Assembly: GCA_945878975.1 (NCBI GenBank) | Contig: CAMCUM010000001.1 | Location: 51,547 to 115,546 of the forward strand | Source: Legionella genomosp. 1 | GTDB taxonomy: Bacteria > Pseudomonadota > Gammaproteobacteria > Legionellales > Legionellaceae | DNA: 64,000 nt | Direction of reading: 5' to 3' | Part shown: positions 16,073 to 25,537 of the stretch, piece after piece | How positions within the stretch are numbered: the stretch's first letter is position 1 | How the letters are laid out: each line of letters starts with the position of its first letter | The notes under the pieces: generated by a model | Databases searched by the model: none | The model's input: only the letters and a program-made list of their open reading frames with translations | What the model was told of the DNA's origin: nothing | Made by a program: the position numbers and the translations under genes

Positions 16073-18366
16073 TGCTTAAAATATTAAAGCGCATTGTCCA
16101 GGATGTTACGACAGCCCCGCATTTACTAGCTGCGCTGAATACACTGGTTGAATGCGTCAGTTCTGCCATCTATGCCGAGGCCGTCTCCGTTTTTTTGATC
16201 GACAGCAAACATAACGAATATGTCTTAATTGCCACCAAAGGTCTCAACAAAGACGCCGAATCGATCGTGCGAATTTCTACCGACCGAGGGGTCATTGGTT
16301 TGGTCGGGCGCCGCGAAGAGCCCATTAATCTGGATGATGCGAGTGATCACCCTGAGTTTTACTACAGCCCCTTACTCAAAGAAGAACATTTGCACGCTTT
16401 TCTAGGCGTGCCCATCATTCAACATCGCAAATTATATGGCGTTCTGGTCGCGCAACAAACCATGCAACGTTGTTTTGACGATGCCGAAGAAGCCTTTTTG
16501 ATCACATTAGCCGCCCAATTAGGTGGCATGATTGCGCATGCCGAAGCTACGGGAGAATTGGCGAAACTGACCGAACCACCCCGCGTGGGGCAACCGAAGG
16601 CTGAGCACGTTCCCATTTCGTTAAAAGGGATTGGTGCCGTAGCAGGGGTTGCCATCGGTACGGCCGTCGTCATTTACCCTCCGGCAGACATCGACGCCGT
16701 CCCGAAACATTTTATCGACGACGTCGATCTCGAAGTAGAAATCTTCTTACAAGCATTGCAAGCTGCACGCGATAATATGCATCGCTTAAGTCGCCGGATG
16801 AAATCCAGTATTGCAGATGAAGAGCATGCTTTGTTTGATGTCTATTTACGCATTTTGGACCAAGATAATTTGGGCGCTGAAGTCATTCATGAAATTCGAA
16901 CGGAACATCTGGGTGCGCAAGCAGCACTGGCGATGGTGATTAGAAAACATATTCAACAATTTGAAAATATGAATGATGATTACCTGCGTGAACGTGCCTC
17001 AGATTTTCGTGATATTGGTCGCCGCGTGTTGGCCGAATTACAATCATCGCAACAAGTAGAAATTGATTACCCACGCCGAACCATCTTAGTCGGTGAAGAA
17101 ATCTCGGCTGCGACGTTGGCCGAAGTCCCAGAAGGACAATTAGCGGGGATCATTTCCACTTACGGCTCCAACAATTCCCATATGGCAATTTTAGCGCGCT
17201 CCATGAGTATTCCAACCGTTATGGCGGTGCGGGGATTACAATTGGAGCAAATCTCACGCCGTGCGGTCATTGTGGATGGTGCCAATGGAGAAATCTTTAT
17301 TTCGCCCACCAAAATGCTCCTGGCTGAATATAAGCAAGTGCTCCAAAAAGAAGATGCGTTAAATCAGAGTCTGATAAGTTTACGCGACAAACCAGCAGAA
17401 ACACTGGACCAACATCGGATCGGATTGCTTGTAAATACTGGGTTAGCACTGGACTCAGGGCTATCTATGAGTGTGGGTGCAGAAGGCGTCGGATTATATC
17501 GCTCTGAAGTACCCTTCATGAGCCGGGATCGATTTCCCTCCGAAGATGAGCAATACATCATCTATCGACAAACCCTCAAAGCATTTGCACCACGGCCGGT
17601 CACGATGCGCACATTAGATATCGGTGGAGACAAAGTATTACCCTATTTTCCAATTGAAGAAACAAATCCTTATCTAGGTTGGCGCGGGATCCGCGTGATG
17701 TTGGATCATCCCGATCTCTTTTTATTGCAAGTTCGCGCTATGATGCGTGCAAATCAAGAACTCAATAATCTACGAATCATGCTTCCCATGATCACGACTT
17801 TGAGCGAGGTCGACGAAGCCGCCTACCTGATCAATCAGGCTTATGCTGAATTGCTAGAAGAGGGCTGTCAAATTGTCAAACCACAATTGGGCGTCATGAT
17901 AGAAGTCCCTGCGGCGGCCTGCCAAGCAAAAGAGTTGGCCAAACGAGTTGATTTTTTATCAGTAGGCACCAACGATTTAACCCAGTATTTACTCGCCATT
18001 GATAGAAACAACTCGCGCGTCGCAGCATTGTATGATCCCTTGCATCCGGCTATGTTGCGTACCCTCATCCGGATCATCGAGGGCGGACATTCCGCTGGCG
18101 TTGAAGTGAGCGTCTGTGGAGAAATGGCATCAGATCCTTTAGCCGCTGTCGTACTCTTAGCCATGGGTTACGACTCCCTCAGCATGCACTCTGCTAGCAT
18201 TCCTCGCATCAAATGGGTCATTCGCAGCTTTTCTCTGACACTAGCACGTAGAATATTGGCAGATGTTTTAGAGCTGGAACACCCAACAGAAACTCGTTTA
18301 TACTTACAAAGGCACCTTGAAGAACAAGGATTGGGAGATTTGATTCGCAGCGGGAAATCATCATGA
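16072..18366 (+). CDS. ptsP: PEP-protein phosphotransferase PtsP (enzyme I-Ntr)
   Basis: 764 residues. An N-terminal GAF domain (about 1-155) precedes an enzyme I module. PtsP takes phosphate from phosphoenolpyruvate and starts the nitrogen-related phosphorelay to NPr and PtsN. The phospho-His segment is NNSHMAILARSMSIPTVMAV. The PEP barrel shows TMRTLDIGGDK, LGWRGIR, LGVMIEVPAA, GTNDLTQYLLAIDRNN and the catalytic Cys in VCGEMASDP. Overlaps on both sides (rppH, lgt) indicate one operon. Partners NPr/PtsN are not in the window. Confidence 0.96.
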   Translation: MLKILKRIVQDVTTAPHLLAALNTLVECVSSAIYAEAVSVFLIDSKHNEYVLIATKGLNKDAESIVRISTDRGVIGLVGRREEPINLDDASDHPEFYYSPLLKEEHLHAFLGVPIIQHRKLYGVLVAQQTMQRCFDDAEEAFLITLAAQLGGMIAHAEATGELAKLTEPPRVGQPKAEHVPISLKGIGAVAGVAIGTAVVIYPPADIDAVPKHFIDDVDLEVEIFLQALQAARDNMHRLSRRMKSSIADEEHALFDVYLRILDQDNLGAEVIHEIRTEHLGAQAALAMVIRKHIQQFENMNDDYLRERASDFRDIGRRVLAELQSSQQVEIDYPRRTILVGEEISAATLAEVPEGQLAGIISTYGSNNSHMAILARSMSIPTVMAVRGLQLEQISRRAVIVDGANGEIFISPTKMLLAEYKQVLQKEDALNQSLISLRDKPAETLDQHRIGLLVNTGLALDSGLSMSVGAEGVGLYRSEVPFMSRDRFPSEDEQYIIYRQTLKAFAPRPVTMRTLDIGGDKVLPYFPIEETNPYLGWRGIRVMLDHPDLFLLQVRAMMRANQELNNLRIMLPMITTLSEVDEAAYLINQAYAELLEEGCQIVKPQLGVMIEVPAAACQAKELAKRVDFLSVGTNDLTQYLLAIDRNNSRVAALYDPLHPAMLRTLIRIIEGGHSAGVEVSVCGEMASDPLAAVVLLAMGYDSLSMHSASIPRIKWVIRSFSLTLARRILADVLELEHPTETRLYLQRHLEEQGLGDLIRSGKSS

Positions 18367-19154
18367 GTATCGTTTATCCATCTATCGACCCGGTCGTTGT
18401 ATCCATCGGACCTGTCGCCATCCACTGGTATGGCCTCATGTATTTACTCGGCTTTGGCGTGGCCTGGGGACTGGCGCGTTGGCGCGTCAAACATTTTCAT
18501 CTGAAATGGTCGCCGGAGCAAATAAGCGATTTGATTTTTTGTGCCGCGATCGGAACCATTTTGGGAGGGCGAATAGGCTATATGTTATTCTATGCCACCG
18601 CGGATCTTATCCATCATCCCCTGAGTATTGTAAAAGTGTGGCAAGGAGGCATGTCCTTTCATGGCGGTCTCGTTGGTGTCATCACCGCATTGTATTATTT
18701 CGCTCGAACGCGAAAAAAAGCGTTTTTCGCAGTGACGGATTTTGTAGCACCCTTGGTCCCTCTGGGCCTGGCTGCTGGACGCATCGGCAATTTTATTAAT
18801 GGAGAATTATGGGGCAGACCCACGGAAATGCCTTGGGGCATGGTCTTTCCAGATGCTGATCTCCTGCCACGTCATCCCTCACAATTATATGAATGCGGTT
18901 TAGAAGGATTTCTGCTGTTTGCCATCGTCTGGTGGTACGCACGTCAACCACGCCCAAAAGGCGCCGTATCTGCCATATTCCTCATCGGTTATGCACTATG
19001 CCGCCTGGTTGCAGAGTTTTTCCGTGAACCAGACGGCCAGCTTGGTTACATTGCATGGAACTGGCTAACTATGGGACAATTGCTGTCAATACCCATGCTA
19101 CTTTTGGGTTTATTCCTTTATTACAGAGCAAAAAAACATGCACACTTATCTTAA
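18363..19154 (+). CDS. lgt: Phosphatidylglycerol-prolipoprotein diacylglyceryl transferase
   Basis: 263 residues with about seven membrane helices. Lgt attaches diacylglycerol to the lipobox Cys, the first step in maturing lipoproteins such as DotC and DotD here. The family signature [16 protein letters not shown] is present, together with [12 protein letters not shown] (catalytic His region) and the C-terminal [13 protein letters not shown] 18363 overlaps the ptsP stop by four bases; the end overlaps thyA by 17. Confidence 0.97.
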   Translation: MSIVYPSIDPVVVSIGPVAIHWYGLMYLLGFGVAWGLARWRVKHFHLKWSPEQISDLIFCAAIGTILGGRIGYMLFYATADLIHHPLSIVKVWQGGMSFHGGLVGVITALYYFARTRKKAFFAVTDFVAPLVPLGLAAGRIGNFINGELWGRPTEMPWGMVFPDADLLPRHPSQLYECGLEGFLLFAIVWWYARQPRPKGAVSAIFLIGYALCRLVAEFFREPDGQLGYIAWNWLTMGQLLSIPMLLLGLFLYYRAKKHAHLS

Positions 19155-19929
19155 TCTCATCAAACATATTTTGGCAGAAGGCACTGAAAAGGCTGATCGC
19201 ACCGGCACAGGGACGCTATCGGTATTTGGTTATCAAATGCGTTTTGATTTAACACAGGGATTTCCGCTACTCACTACAAAAAAATTACATACCCGCAGCA
19301 TCATTCACGAATTACTGTGGTTTTTACAAGGTGACACCAATATTGCTTATCTGAATCAAAACGGCGTCACCATTTGGGATGAATGGGCCGATGCGGACGG
19401 AAATCTGGGCCCAGTCTATGGCAAACAATGGCGCTCTTGGCCAACTGCCAAAGGCGGTCAAATCGATCAATTAAGCGAACTCATCCACCAAATCAAAGCC
19501 AATCCAGATTCCAGACGCCTAATTGTCAGCGCTTGGAACGTAGGCGAATTAGACCAAATGGCACTCGCGCCCTGTCATGCTTTATTTCAATTTTATGTGG
19601 CAAACAACAAACTCTCCTGTCAATTATACCAACGCTCTGCCGACGTCTTTCTAGGTGTCCCGTTTAATATTGCGTCCTATGCGATGTTAACGCATATGAT
19701 GGCTCAGGTCTGTGGCCTACAAGTAGGGGACTTCATTTGGACCGGCGGAGATTGTCATTTATACATCAATCATCTGGAGCAAGCCCATTTACAAATCCAA
19801 CGCGAGCCCAGAGCACTTCCCAAATTCGTTCTCCAACCCAGGGCTAGTTTGTTTGATTATCGTTACGAGGATTTCGCCTGGGAAGCGTATGATCCACATC
19901 CAGCGATCAAAGCACCGATTGCTATATGA
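19138..19929 (+). CDS. thyA: Thymidylate synthase ThyA
   Basis: 263 residues, one less than E. coli ThyA. It methylates dUMP to dTMP with methylene-tetrahydrofolate. The active-site Cys is in [32 protein letters not shown], the most conserved ThyA segment, and the terminal APIAI are present. It is the last gene of rppH-ptsP-lgt-thyA, ending before a hairpin at 19989-20031. Confidence 0.98.
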   Translation: MHTYLNLIKHILAEGTEKADRTGTGTLSVFGYQMRFDLTQGFPLLTTKKLHTRSIIHELLWFLQGDTNIAYLNQNGVTIWDEWADADGNLGPVYGKQWRSWPTAKGGQIDQLSELIHQIKANPDSRRLIVSAWNVGELDQMALAPCHALFQFYVANNKLSCQLYQRSADVFLGVPFNIASYAMLTHMMAQVCGLQVGDFIWTGGDCHLYINHLEQAHLQIQREPRALPKFVLQPRASLFDYRYEDFAWEAYDPHPAIKAPIAI

Positions 19930-19988
19930 TCCTCTGCTTTATCGCGCCGCATGAAAGAATCAATATATCCCTCTGATCTTTCAAAATG

Positions 19989-20031
19989 CTAGGGTCTGTT
20001 GACAATGGGTGACACGGTCAACAAACCCTAG
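19989..20031. terminator. Hairpin repeat after thyA (possible terminator)
   Basis: CTAGGGTCTGTTGAC pairs with GTCAACAAACCCTAG (one mismatch) around a 13-base loop. It is placed between convergent transcription units, and half-copies occur elsewhere, so it is a dispersed repeat that may serve as a terminator. No clear U-run follows. Confidence 0.5.
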
Positions 20032-20055
20032 GTTTAGGCGTCTTGATTTTTCCGA

Positions 20056-20704
20056 CTACGCCTCAAACGAATTGCTCCTACTTCTTCTATGAAAAACGTG
20101 TTGCTCTACCTGACGCTTGGTGTCTGAGCCACCTTCTTTTTTAGGCTGAAACAGACTTTTTTGCACACAAGCTCGGTAAGCGGCAAGCACCATCGATTGG
20201 TCTATGTCTGTTTTATCATCAATCGGCCACTCGGAGCGATGGACATACCCTCTGCGAATCGGAGGTTCTATCTGCTTCCATCCGTTTTTGCTCGAAAAAC
20301 CTTTCTCGAATATTCGGAGAAACAGTCGATCCAAATGCAAAATGAAAGGCTTCTTTTATTTGTACAATATGGTGTTCCGTATTTATCTGATGGCGCTGAA
20401 TCATGCCAATAAAATTTTGCAAAAAAAAGTCCATTTGGGCCAACAATTCAGGTGCCGTGGGTTTGAAAGCAAATGATTCAACATAGACCACATGGCCTCT
20501 ACGACTTTCCAGCACATTGAATGGCAGTTTGGCTGTTGGCAATTTTTTTCTAGTAACAGGGTCAAAAGCCACATCCACAACACGCATCAGCTCTATTTCT
20601 CTCTCTTTTTGCGAGGCAAGGGTTGGTGGATGGCTAAGAGCATGTGCTTCTGAGAAATCCTCATATAAATCCGCTCTTTCATACAATGGCGTCGTAAACT
20701 GCAT
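20056..20704 (-). pseudogene. Unknown protein, apparently frameshifted
   Basis: The 5' frame (20704 to 20219, ATG start) encodes 161 residues beginning MQFTTPLYERADLYEDFSEA. An overlapping frame runs on to 20056 and looks equally protein-like (NGWKQIEPPIRRGYVHRSEW, then PIDDKTDIDQSMVLAAYRAC). The switch fits near 20285-20300, around GAGCAAAAACGG, where one extra base would move from the first frame to the second. Joined, the protein would have about 215 residues, soluble and without recognised motifs. It could be a recent pseudogene, a sequencing error, or two alternative ends. A Legionellales-specific protein is my guess; no function is assigned. Confidence 0.5.
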
Positions 20705-20771
20705 AGTTTTTATCCTTTAAAAAAAGCGCAAAAAAAATAACCCGCCCAGAAATAAATTCCCATTCCTGTTC

Positions 20772-22958
20772 CTAAAATAAATCTATCGGATCCACATCGA
20801 TACTCCAGCGCAAACTATTCATCAATGCAGACGACTGGATCCATGCTCTAAGTGCCGTCAAATGCGTCTGTAATCCTTGTCTGGATGCTGATTTAAATAA
20901 TAATTGCATTCGGTACTGTCCAGCTTTTTTTGCCAAAGGGGCAGGGGCAGGGCCCATAATAGTCAAGCCGCTAGATAAGAAATGTTGTTTGATCAGATGT
21001 AAACATTGCAATACTTTCTCAGGATACTTCCCTTGCACCCGCAGCAATGCCATATGCGCATACGGCGGTAATTGCGCGGCACGACGGGTCTCTAATAATG
21101 CTTGCGCAAACGTATCGTATCCAGTTTGTACCAACATATTCAACAAAGGGTGGTCAGGTATATGCGTTTGAATCACCACTTCGCCTGGGACATCAGCACG
21201 TCCGGCACGGCCTGACACTTGGGTAATCAACTGTCCCAAACGCTCTAAAGCGCGAAAATCTGGATCATAAAACCCATAATCTGCATCCAAAATCACTACC
21301 AGACTGAGACGCTCAAAATGATGACCTTTGGCCAACATTTGGGTCCCCACGATCAATTGCGCTTGACCGGTTACAATTTGCTGTAAATGGTGATCCCAGT
21401 CATCTTTATGTCGAACAGCATCACGATCAATCCGTAAAATGGTTGTTTTAGGAAACACTGAGGCCAAACCCTCTTCCAGACGCTGCGTACCGGTACCCAT
21501 AAAAATTAATTCTCGGCTTTGACAAGAAGGGCAGGAGGTTGCTTGTACTTGATGATAGCCACAATGATGACAGAGCAATTGGTTGGCCGAGCGATGAACC
21601 GTTAAACAAGCATCACAATGCGGACAATGCGCTTTCCAACCACAGAGATGACATAATAAAACCGGGGAAAATCCGCGCCGATTGATAAAAATCATCACTT
21701 GGTTCTTTTGAGCCAAATGTCGTTCAATGGCCAAATACGTTGTGGTTGCCAAGCCATGCAAAAGAGATTGGCTGCGTAAATCGACAATTTGATAATGCAA
21801 TGGAAAGGTATTCAAAGCTTTTTGCGTCAAAGAAATCTTCGTATATTTGCCTTTGTCCGCATTCGCCAAACTCTCCAAAGCTGGCGTGGCGGTTCCCAAA
21901 ATAATCGGTATTTTCTTAAAATACGCACGCATCAACGCGGCATCACGCGCCATATAGCGTACACCTTCCATTTGTTTTAATGACGAATCATGTTCTTCAT
22001 CAATAATAATCAAACCCAGTTTAGGCATAGGCGTAAACAAAGCGGAGCGCGTACCCAGTACCAATTGAATCTGCTGTTGCTGTGCCCAAAGCCAAGCTTG
22101 TTGGCGCTCTCCGTCCGACATTTGAGAATGAATGACCGCCAATGGTTGGGAAAATCGCGTCTGAAAACGTTGCCGTAACTGCGGTGTCAAACCAATTTCT
22201 GGAACCAACACCAATACTTGACGTCCCTGCGCCAAAACTTGTTCAATCACTTGAAAATAAACTTCCGTTTTCCCACTCCCTGTGACGCCTTGGAGTAAAA
22301 AACAATGAAACTGGTTTGACTGCGCCATAATCGTTGTATAGGCAGCCGTTTGTTCTGCATTCAAATCAACTGGTGTAGCCAATGCTTGCGCGCTGAATTT
22401 GGGCTGTACGATTTCCTGCCGCTGCAACAAAATATGCTTGTCTAATAAAGTTTGCAGGATAGCACTGGTAAAACCGGCTTGCCCTAATAATTCCTTTTTC
22501 ACACTGCCATGTTGCGCCAAATACGCAATACATTGTTTTTGCTTGGCTGCTCGGGTACTAATCAAGGCCTCTGCTTGAGCAGGTTCCATCGCTAGTTCAT
22601 AAAACACTTCTTTAGCTGGCTCTAAACTTTGGCCCTGTCGATACAGTTTTGGCAAGGAAAATCGCAACGTCAACGCCAAAGGAGATTGATAATATTGGCT
22701 TATCCAACGGCTCAATTGCAATAAATCAGCAGATAGAATCGGTTCTGCATCTAAAACAGATGAAATCGCTTTTAATCCCGATCTCGGGATCTGGCTTTCC
22801 TCTATGCCGACAACGATCCCCAATTGCGTAGACTGTCGAAAGGGGACCCAAACGCGTGAACCAATGGGGATATTCTCAGGTCCGATATAATCAAAATAAT
22901 CACGATTGGTCTGGAGTACCGCTACTTGATAAACGGGCGCCTCTTCACTAAACAACAT
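20772..22958 (-). CDS. priA: Primosomal replication helicase PriA
   Basis: 728 residues, full length. PriA restarts collapsed forks, binding D-loops and unwinding 3'-5'. The helicase core shows Walker A GVTGSGKTEVY, the DEEH box (IIDEEHDSS), GTATPALESL and GRAGRADVPGEV. The zinc-binding insert CHLCGWKAHCPHCDACL with CHHCGYH and CPSCQS has all expected Cys. The N-terminal 3'-end binding domain begins YQVAVLQTNRDYFDY. It ends next to the PTPS-like gene upstream and may be cotranscribed with it. Confidence 0.97.
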   Translation of the reverse strand: MLFSEEAPVYQVAVLQTNRDYFDYIGPENIPIGSRVWVPFRQSTQLGIVVGIEESQIPRSGLKAISSVLDAEPILSADLLQLSRWISQYYQSPLALTLRFSLPKLYRQGQSLEPAKEVFYELAMEPAQAEALISTRAAKQKQCIAYLAQHGSVKKELLGQAGFTSAILQTLLDKHILLQRQEIVQPKFSAQALATPVDLNAEQTAAYTTIMAQSNQFHCFLLQGVTGSGKTEVYFQVIEQVLAQGRQVLVLVPEIGLTPQLRQRFQTRFSQPLAVIHSQMSDGERQQAWLWAQQQQIQLVLGTRSALFTPMPKLGLIIIDEEHDSSLKQMEGVRYMARDAALMRAYFKKIPIILGTATPALESLANADKGKYTKISLTQKALNTFPLHYQIVDLRSQSLLHGLATTTYLAIERHLAQKNQVMIFINRRGFSPVLLCHLCGWKAHCPHCDACLTVHRSANQLLCHHCGYHQVQATSCPSCQSRELIFMGTGTQRLEEGLASVFPKTTILRIDRDAVRHKDDWDHHLQQIVTGQAQLIVGTQMLAKGHHFERLSLVVILDADYGFYDPDFRALERLGQLITQVSGRAGRADVPGEVVIQTHIPDHPLLNMLVQTGYDTFAQALLETRRAAQLPPYAHMALLRVQGKYPEKVLQCLHLIKQHFLSSGLTIMGPAPAPLAKKAGQYRMQLLFKSASRQGLQTHLTALRAWIQSSALMNSLRWSIDVDPIDLF

Positions 22959-23456
22959 TTAACGATGCCAAGTATGGTTAGCAGATTGACCAGGAGCAGA
23001 AAACACTTTTACCACAATCTGCTCAATACGATGTCTTTCAAGCTCTTCCTGTTCTGAGATCAACTCTTGAATAAACCAGCGTGACAATTCTTCAACCGTA
23101 ATATTCACCACAGGCAAAAGCGTCACATCTTCGCGTAAAAAAGGGATTTTTTTATGATCAAATGTGAAATATAAATAGGTTTCATCTTCTTCATAAATCA
23201 AATAAGGCGAAAATTGCGGCATTAAAAATGTTTGATTCAAATGTTTGCATAAATCATGGATTTTATTTTTATAATAGCGATAATCAAACGCCATGCCATC
23301 TTCTTCTACACGCGTCGTCAAGGCCAAATAAACTTGATACATATGGCCATGCAATGGCTCGCGTTCGGTAGCAGAAAAAATAGTCGTATGCCCTGCAGAA
23401 AATTTCATCGATTCTTTTTGTAATTCTACTGTTGTCAAATAACTTTTTTCTTTCAT
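22959..23456 (-). CDS. 6-pyruvoyl-tetrahydropterin synthase-like protein (QueD family)
   Basis: 165 residues from ATG 23456, whose ATGA overlap with the upstream stop (23453) supports this start. The fold segments are MKFSAGHTTIF (first zinc His), LHGHMYQVYLAL (paired zinc His, HGH) and NITVEELSRWFIQEL, followed by VVKVFSAPGQSANH. QueD makes 6-carboxytetrahydropterin for queuosine; PTPS makes tetrahydrobiopterin precursors. The usual catalytic Cys between the zinc ligands is not obvious (IFSATEREPLHGH), so activity may differ from QueD. No other queuosine genes adjoin. Confidence 0.7.
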   Translation of the reverse strand: MKEKSYLTTVELQKESMKFSAGHTTIFSATEREPLHGHMYQVYLALTTRVEEDGMAFDYRYYKNKIHDLCKHLNQTFLMPQFSPYLIYEEDETYLYFTFDHKKIPFLREDVTLLPVVNITVEELSRWFIQELISEQEELERHRIEQIVVKVFSAPGQSANHTWHR

Positions 23457-24556
23457 AAACTGGCTCGCCTGTCTTGTACTTGGAAACCACTCAATGGTGC
23501 ATCCCAAGCTTTGGTTAATGCCATCACTTTGAATAATTCTCCCATTTCATTGGGGTGGGTTAACATTTTCACTGCGTGTTGTTGGTGAAATAACGTTCTT
23601 GGATCGGGATCTTTGACCAAGTCTAACAAGCCATTACCCAGCAAAAAAGCAGCTTGCGAAGTAAACCCTGCCACACCAAATCCAGCTTGGAGGGCGCTTT
23701 CAGCCACGTGAGTAAAATCCACATGTGCGGTAATATCTTGTTCTCCAACCTGAATCAAAGGATCCGGATGCGTTCGGTGGCGATGATGGCACATCAGCGT
23801 ACCTTGATAACGATCAGGATGATAATACTCTGCGCGTGGAAACCCATAGTCAATCACCAACATCATACCGCAGGCTAAGGCATCAGCACAATGTTGTAGC
23901 CAATCCGGTAATAACAAATTTACTTCTGATTGATAGGGGTAAAGCCCTGCTGGTAATACCGTTTGAACATAGTCGCGCAAGCGCGTATTCTGACAACGTT
24001 GCAGTACTTCACAAAATTGGTTATCGGGCGTAGTGGCAACATATATTTCATACAAATCTTCTTCTGTTTGTAAAAAACGATGTATCGGCATAGCATCTAA
24101 TACTTCATTCGCCAAAATAACCCCTTGAAAAGGCTGACTAGGCCAAGTGGTTAACCAATGAATTCTGGACAATAAATGCGGGATTTCTTGAGAAATAGTA
24201 TGAAGTTGCTGCGCTTGTAATTGGCCGCTTACTTCCAGAATATAATATATTTCTGGCAAACAACCCAAACTTTCTAAGCGTTGCAAAAGATCGATACATA
24301 AGCGTCCTGAGCCTGCCCCAAATTCTAATATCGTCGGTTGTGACACATGCGTGAACACTTCAGCACATTGATTCGCCAAACAAGCTGCAAACAAAGGGGA
24401 AATTTCTGGTGCAGTCGTGAAATCTTGACCAAACTGCGCCAAGCCTTCTGTATAATATCCACCGGAAGGTGCATACAGTGCATATTGCATAAATTCTGCA
24501 AAACTAAGTGCTTGTTGCGCTCGTATTTTTTCTAAGAGGAAAGTTTGTATTGTCAT
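23453..24556 (-). CDS. SAM-dependent methyltransferase, MidA/NDUFAF7 family
   Basis: 367 residues from ATG 24556 (371 from 24568). Family phrases are ALSFAEFMQYALYAPSGGYY, TTAPEISPLFAACLANQ and the SAM-binding EFGAGSGRLCIDLLQ, followed by ANEVLDAMPIHRF and VIDYGFPRAEYYHPDR. The mitochondrial homologue dimethylates an arginine in complex I; the bacterial role is not established. It is coupled by overlap to the PTPS-like gene. Confidence 0.88.
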   Translation of the reverse strand: MTIQTFLLEKIRAQQALSFAEFMQYALYAPSGGYYTEGLAQFGQDFTTAPEISPLFAACLANQCAEVFTHVSQPTILEFGAGSGRLCIDLLQRLESLGCLPEIYYILEVSGQLQAQQLHTISQEIPHLLSRIHWLTTWPSQPFQGVILANEVLDAMPIHRFLQTEEDLYEIYVATTPDNQFCEVLQRCQNTRLRDYVQTVLPAGLYPYQSEVNLLLPDWLQHCADALACGMMLVIDYGFPRAEYYHPDRYQGTLMCHHRHRTHPDPLIQVGEQDITAHVDFTHVAESALQAGFGVAGFTSQAAFLLGNGLLDLVKDPDPRTLFHQQHAVKMLTHPNEMGELFKVMALTKAWDAPLSGFQVQDRRASL

Positions 24557-24853
24557 AATTAAGTTCATATCTTACTGTGGATAAGCACGGTATACATACC
24601 AAGCAAACGTTGTATATCTGACTCAGAAAATAAGAGGGGCATCATATCACAGAATTAAAAAGCAGCTTATACCTCGGTCTGATCCCAAGTTAAATTTCGT
24701 GTAACACACTGATTTTGATGTTTTTTTAAAACTTAACAACAGAAAATCGTTTCCTTATTATAATCATAAAGATCTTTAAATAAATATATTATTATAATAA
24801 GTCCTGTTGAAATCTTATGTTAGAATCGCCAAAAAATATCTTGGGAGAACAAT

Positions 24854-25099
24854 ATGAATGCTCGAAAAGAAGATTCTTGTAAGATAGCTGATGAGTTAGA
24901 TACACTGATAGATTACTGTCATAATACTAAAAACCAAGACTGTACAGCATTGAAGCATGCTTACCATGCCATGGCACAAAGATGTGGCGTAGAAAAGCTT
25001 GGTATTTTTAAGGAAAAATACGCTGGTCAATTTGATCAATGGGTTAAAGAAGGTCAACAGTATTCAGCACGAACCCCTGGCAATACAGGAAGCAAATAA
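24854..25099 (+). CDS. Small hypothetical protein
   Basis: 81 residues starting at ATG 24854 with GGGAG eight bases upstream. It is hydrophilic and mostly helical, with four Cys (positions about 9, 22, 30, 44) and a C-terminus rich in Gln/Gly/Ser. There is no signal peptide or membrane helix. It follows an AT-rich gap (24569-24853) with no other gene and stands alone between convergent and divergent neighbours. Not recognised. Confidence 0.5.
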   Translation: MNARKEDSCKIADELDTLIDYCHNTKNQDCTALKHAYHAMAQRCGVEKLGIFKEKYAGQFDQWVKEGQQYSARTPGNTGSK

Positions 25100-25150
25100 T
25101 TTATTTTTACGGAGCAACAACCGCGCAAGTTCATAATACGTAATTCCCCA

Positions 25151-25235
25151 TGTCATCCTGAACACAGTGAAGGATCTCAAGTTGACTAGACTTGCGCCTC
25201 ATTCGGGAGATCCTTCACTACTTTCAGGATGACGC
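25151..25235. repeat. Hairpin repeat GTCATCCTGAA..TTCAGGATGAC
   Basis: GTCATCCTGAACACAGTGAAGGATCTC and, inverted, GAGATCCTTCACTACTTTCAGGATGAC form a stem of about 25 bp with a short loop. This type of repeat (TCATCCTGA...AAGGATCT) is familiar from many intracellular bacteria. It lies between the 81-residue gene and the MFS promoter. Confidence 0.7.
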
Positions 25236-25289
25236 AGTATTATGTTGGGTAGATAGCCCGGGATTTAAAAAGAAAAACTGTCCATTTGC

Positions 25290-25319
25290 TTGACAATATT
25301 CCCTAAAATTGTTTATGCT
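25290..25319 (+). promoter_or_regulatory. Sigma-70-type promoter before the leader region
   Basis: The -35 hexamer TTGACA (25290-25295) is perfect. An 18-base spacer leads to TATGCT (25314-25319), a fair -10. Transcription would start near 25327, about 210 bases before the MFS transporter ATG, leaving room for a long leader. Confidence 0.55.
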
Positions 25320-25345
25320 ATAAGGTCTATTCTACTCAAAGATGT

Positions 25346-25459
25346 ATGATGACCACAGCACGACGACCAATCATGGCTTCTTTTTCTTGCACGATGTGTT
25401 CGCAAGTGGTTGTTGCTGCCTCTTTGTTTTATGTGGTGATTTTCTTTTTCCTCTCCTAA
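25346..25459 (+). CDS. Possible leader peptide upstream of the MFS transporter
   Basis: 37 codons from ATG 25346 (or ATG 25349) to TAA 25457. The end is dense in hydrophobic and aromatic residues (VVVAASLFYVVIFFFLS). The stop abuts a hairpin: CCCTAGAG (25460-25467) pairs with CTCTAGGG (25492-25499). A short frame with clustered Val/Phe codons immediately before a stem is the layout of amino-acid attenuators, and the next gene is a Pht-like transporter. Against this, no U-run follows the hairpin and the ribosome site is weak (AAAG). Confidence 0.35.
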   Translation: MMTTARRPIMASFSCTMCSQVVVAASLFYVVIFFFLS

Positions 25460-25499
25460 CCCTAGAGTGTATTGATCGTTTGATTGAGGTGCTCTAGGG
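25460..25499 (+). promoter_or_regulatory. Hairpin between leader frame and transporter
   Basis: An 8 bp perfect stem with a 24-base loop ends 38 bases before the transporter ATG; the ribosome site AGGAG lies further downstream. It could be a pause or attenuation structure, or simply a small repeat. Confidence 0.4.
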
Positions 25500-25537
25500 C
25501 AGACTCAAGACTAACATCCATTTATTAGGAGAATTTC

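Noticed and set aside
24569..24853. Possible replication origin (perfect DnaA box at 24576-24584 and AT-rich stretch)
   Set aside because: Only one box is present and no repeats of AT-rich 13-mers are visible; not enough to call an origin.
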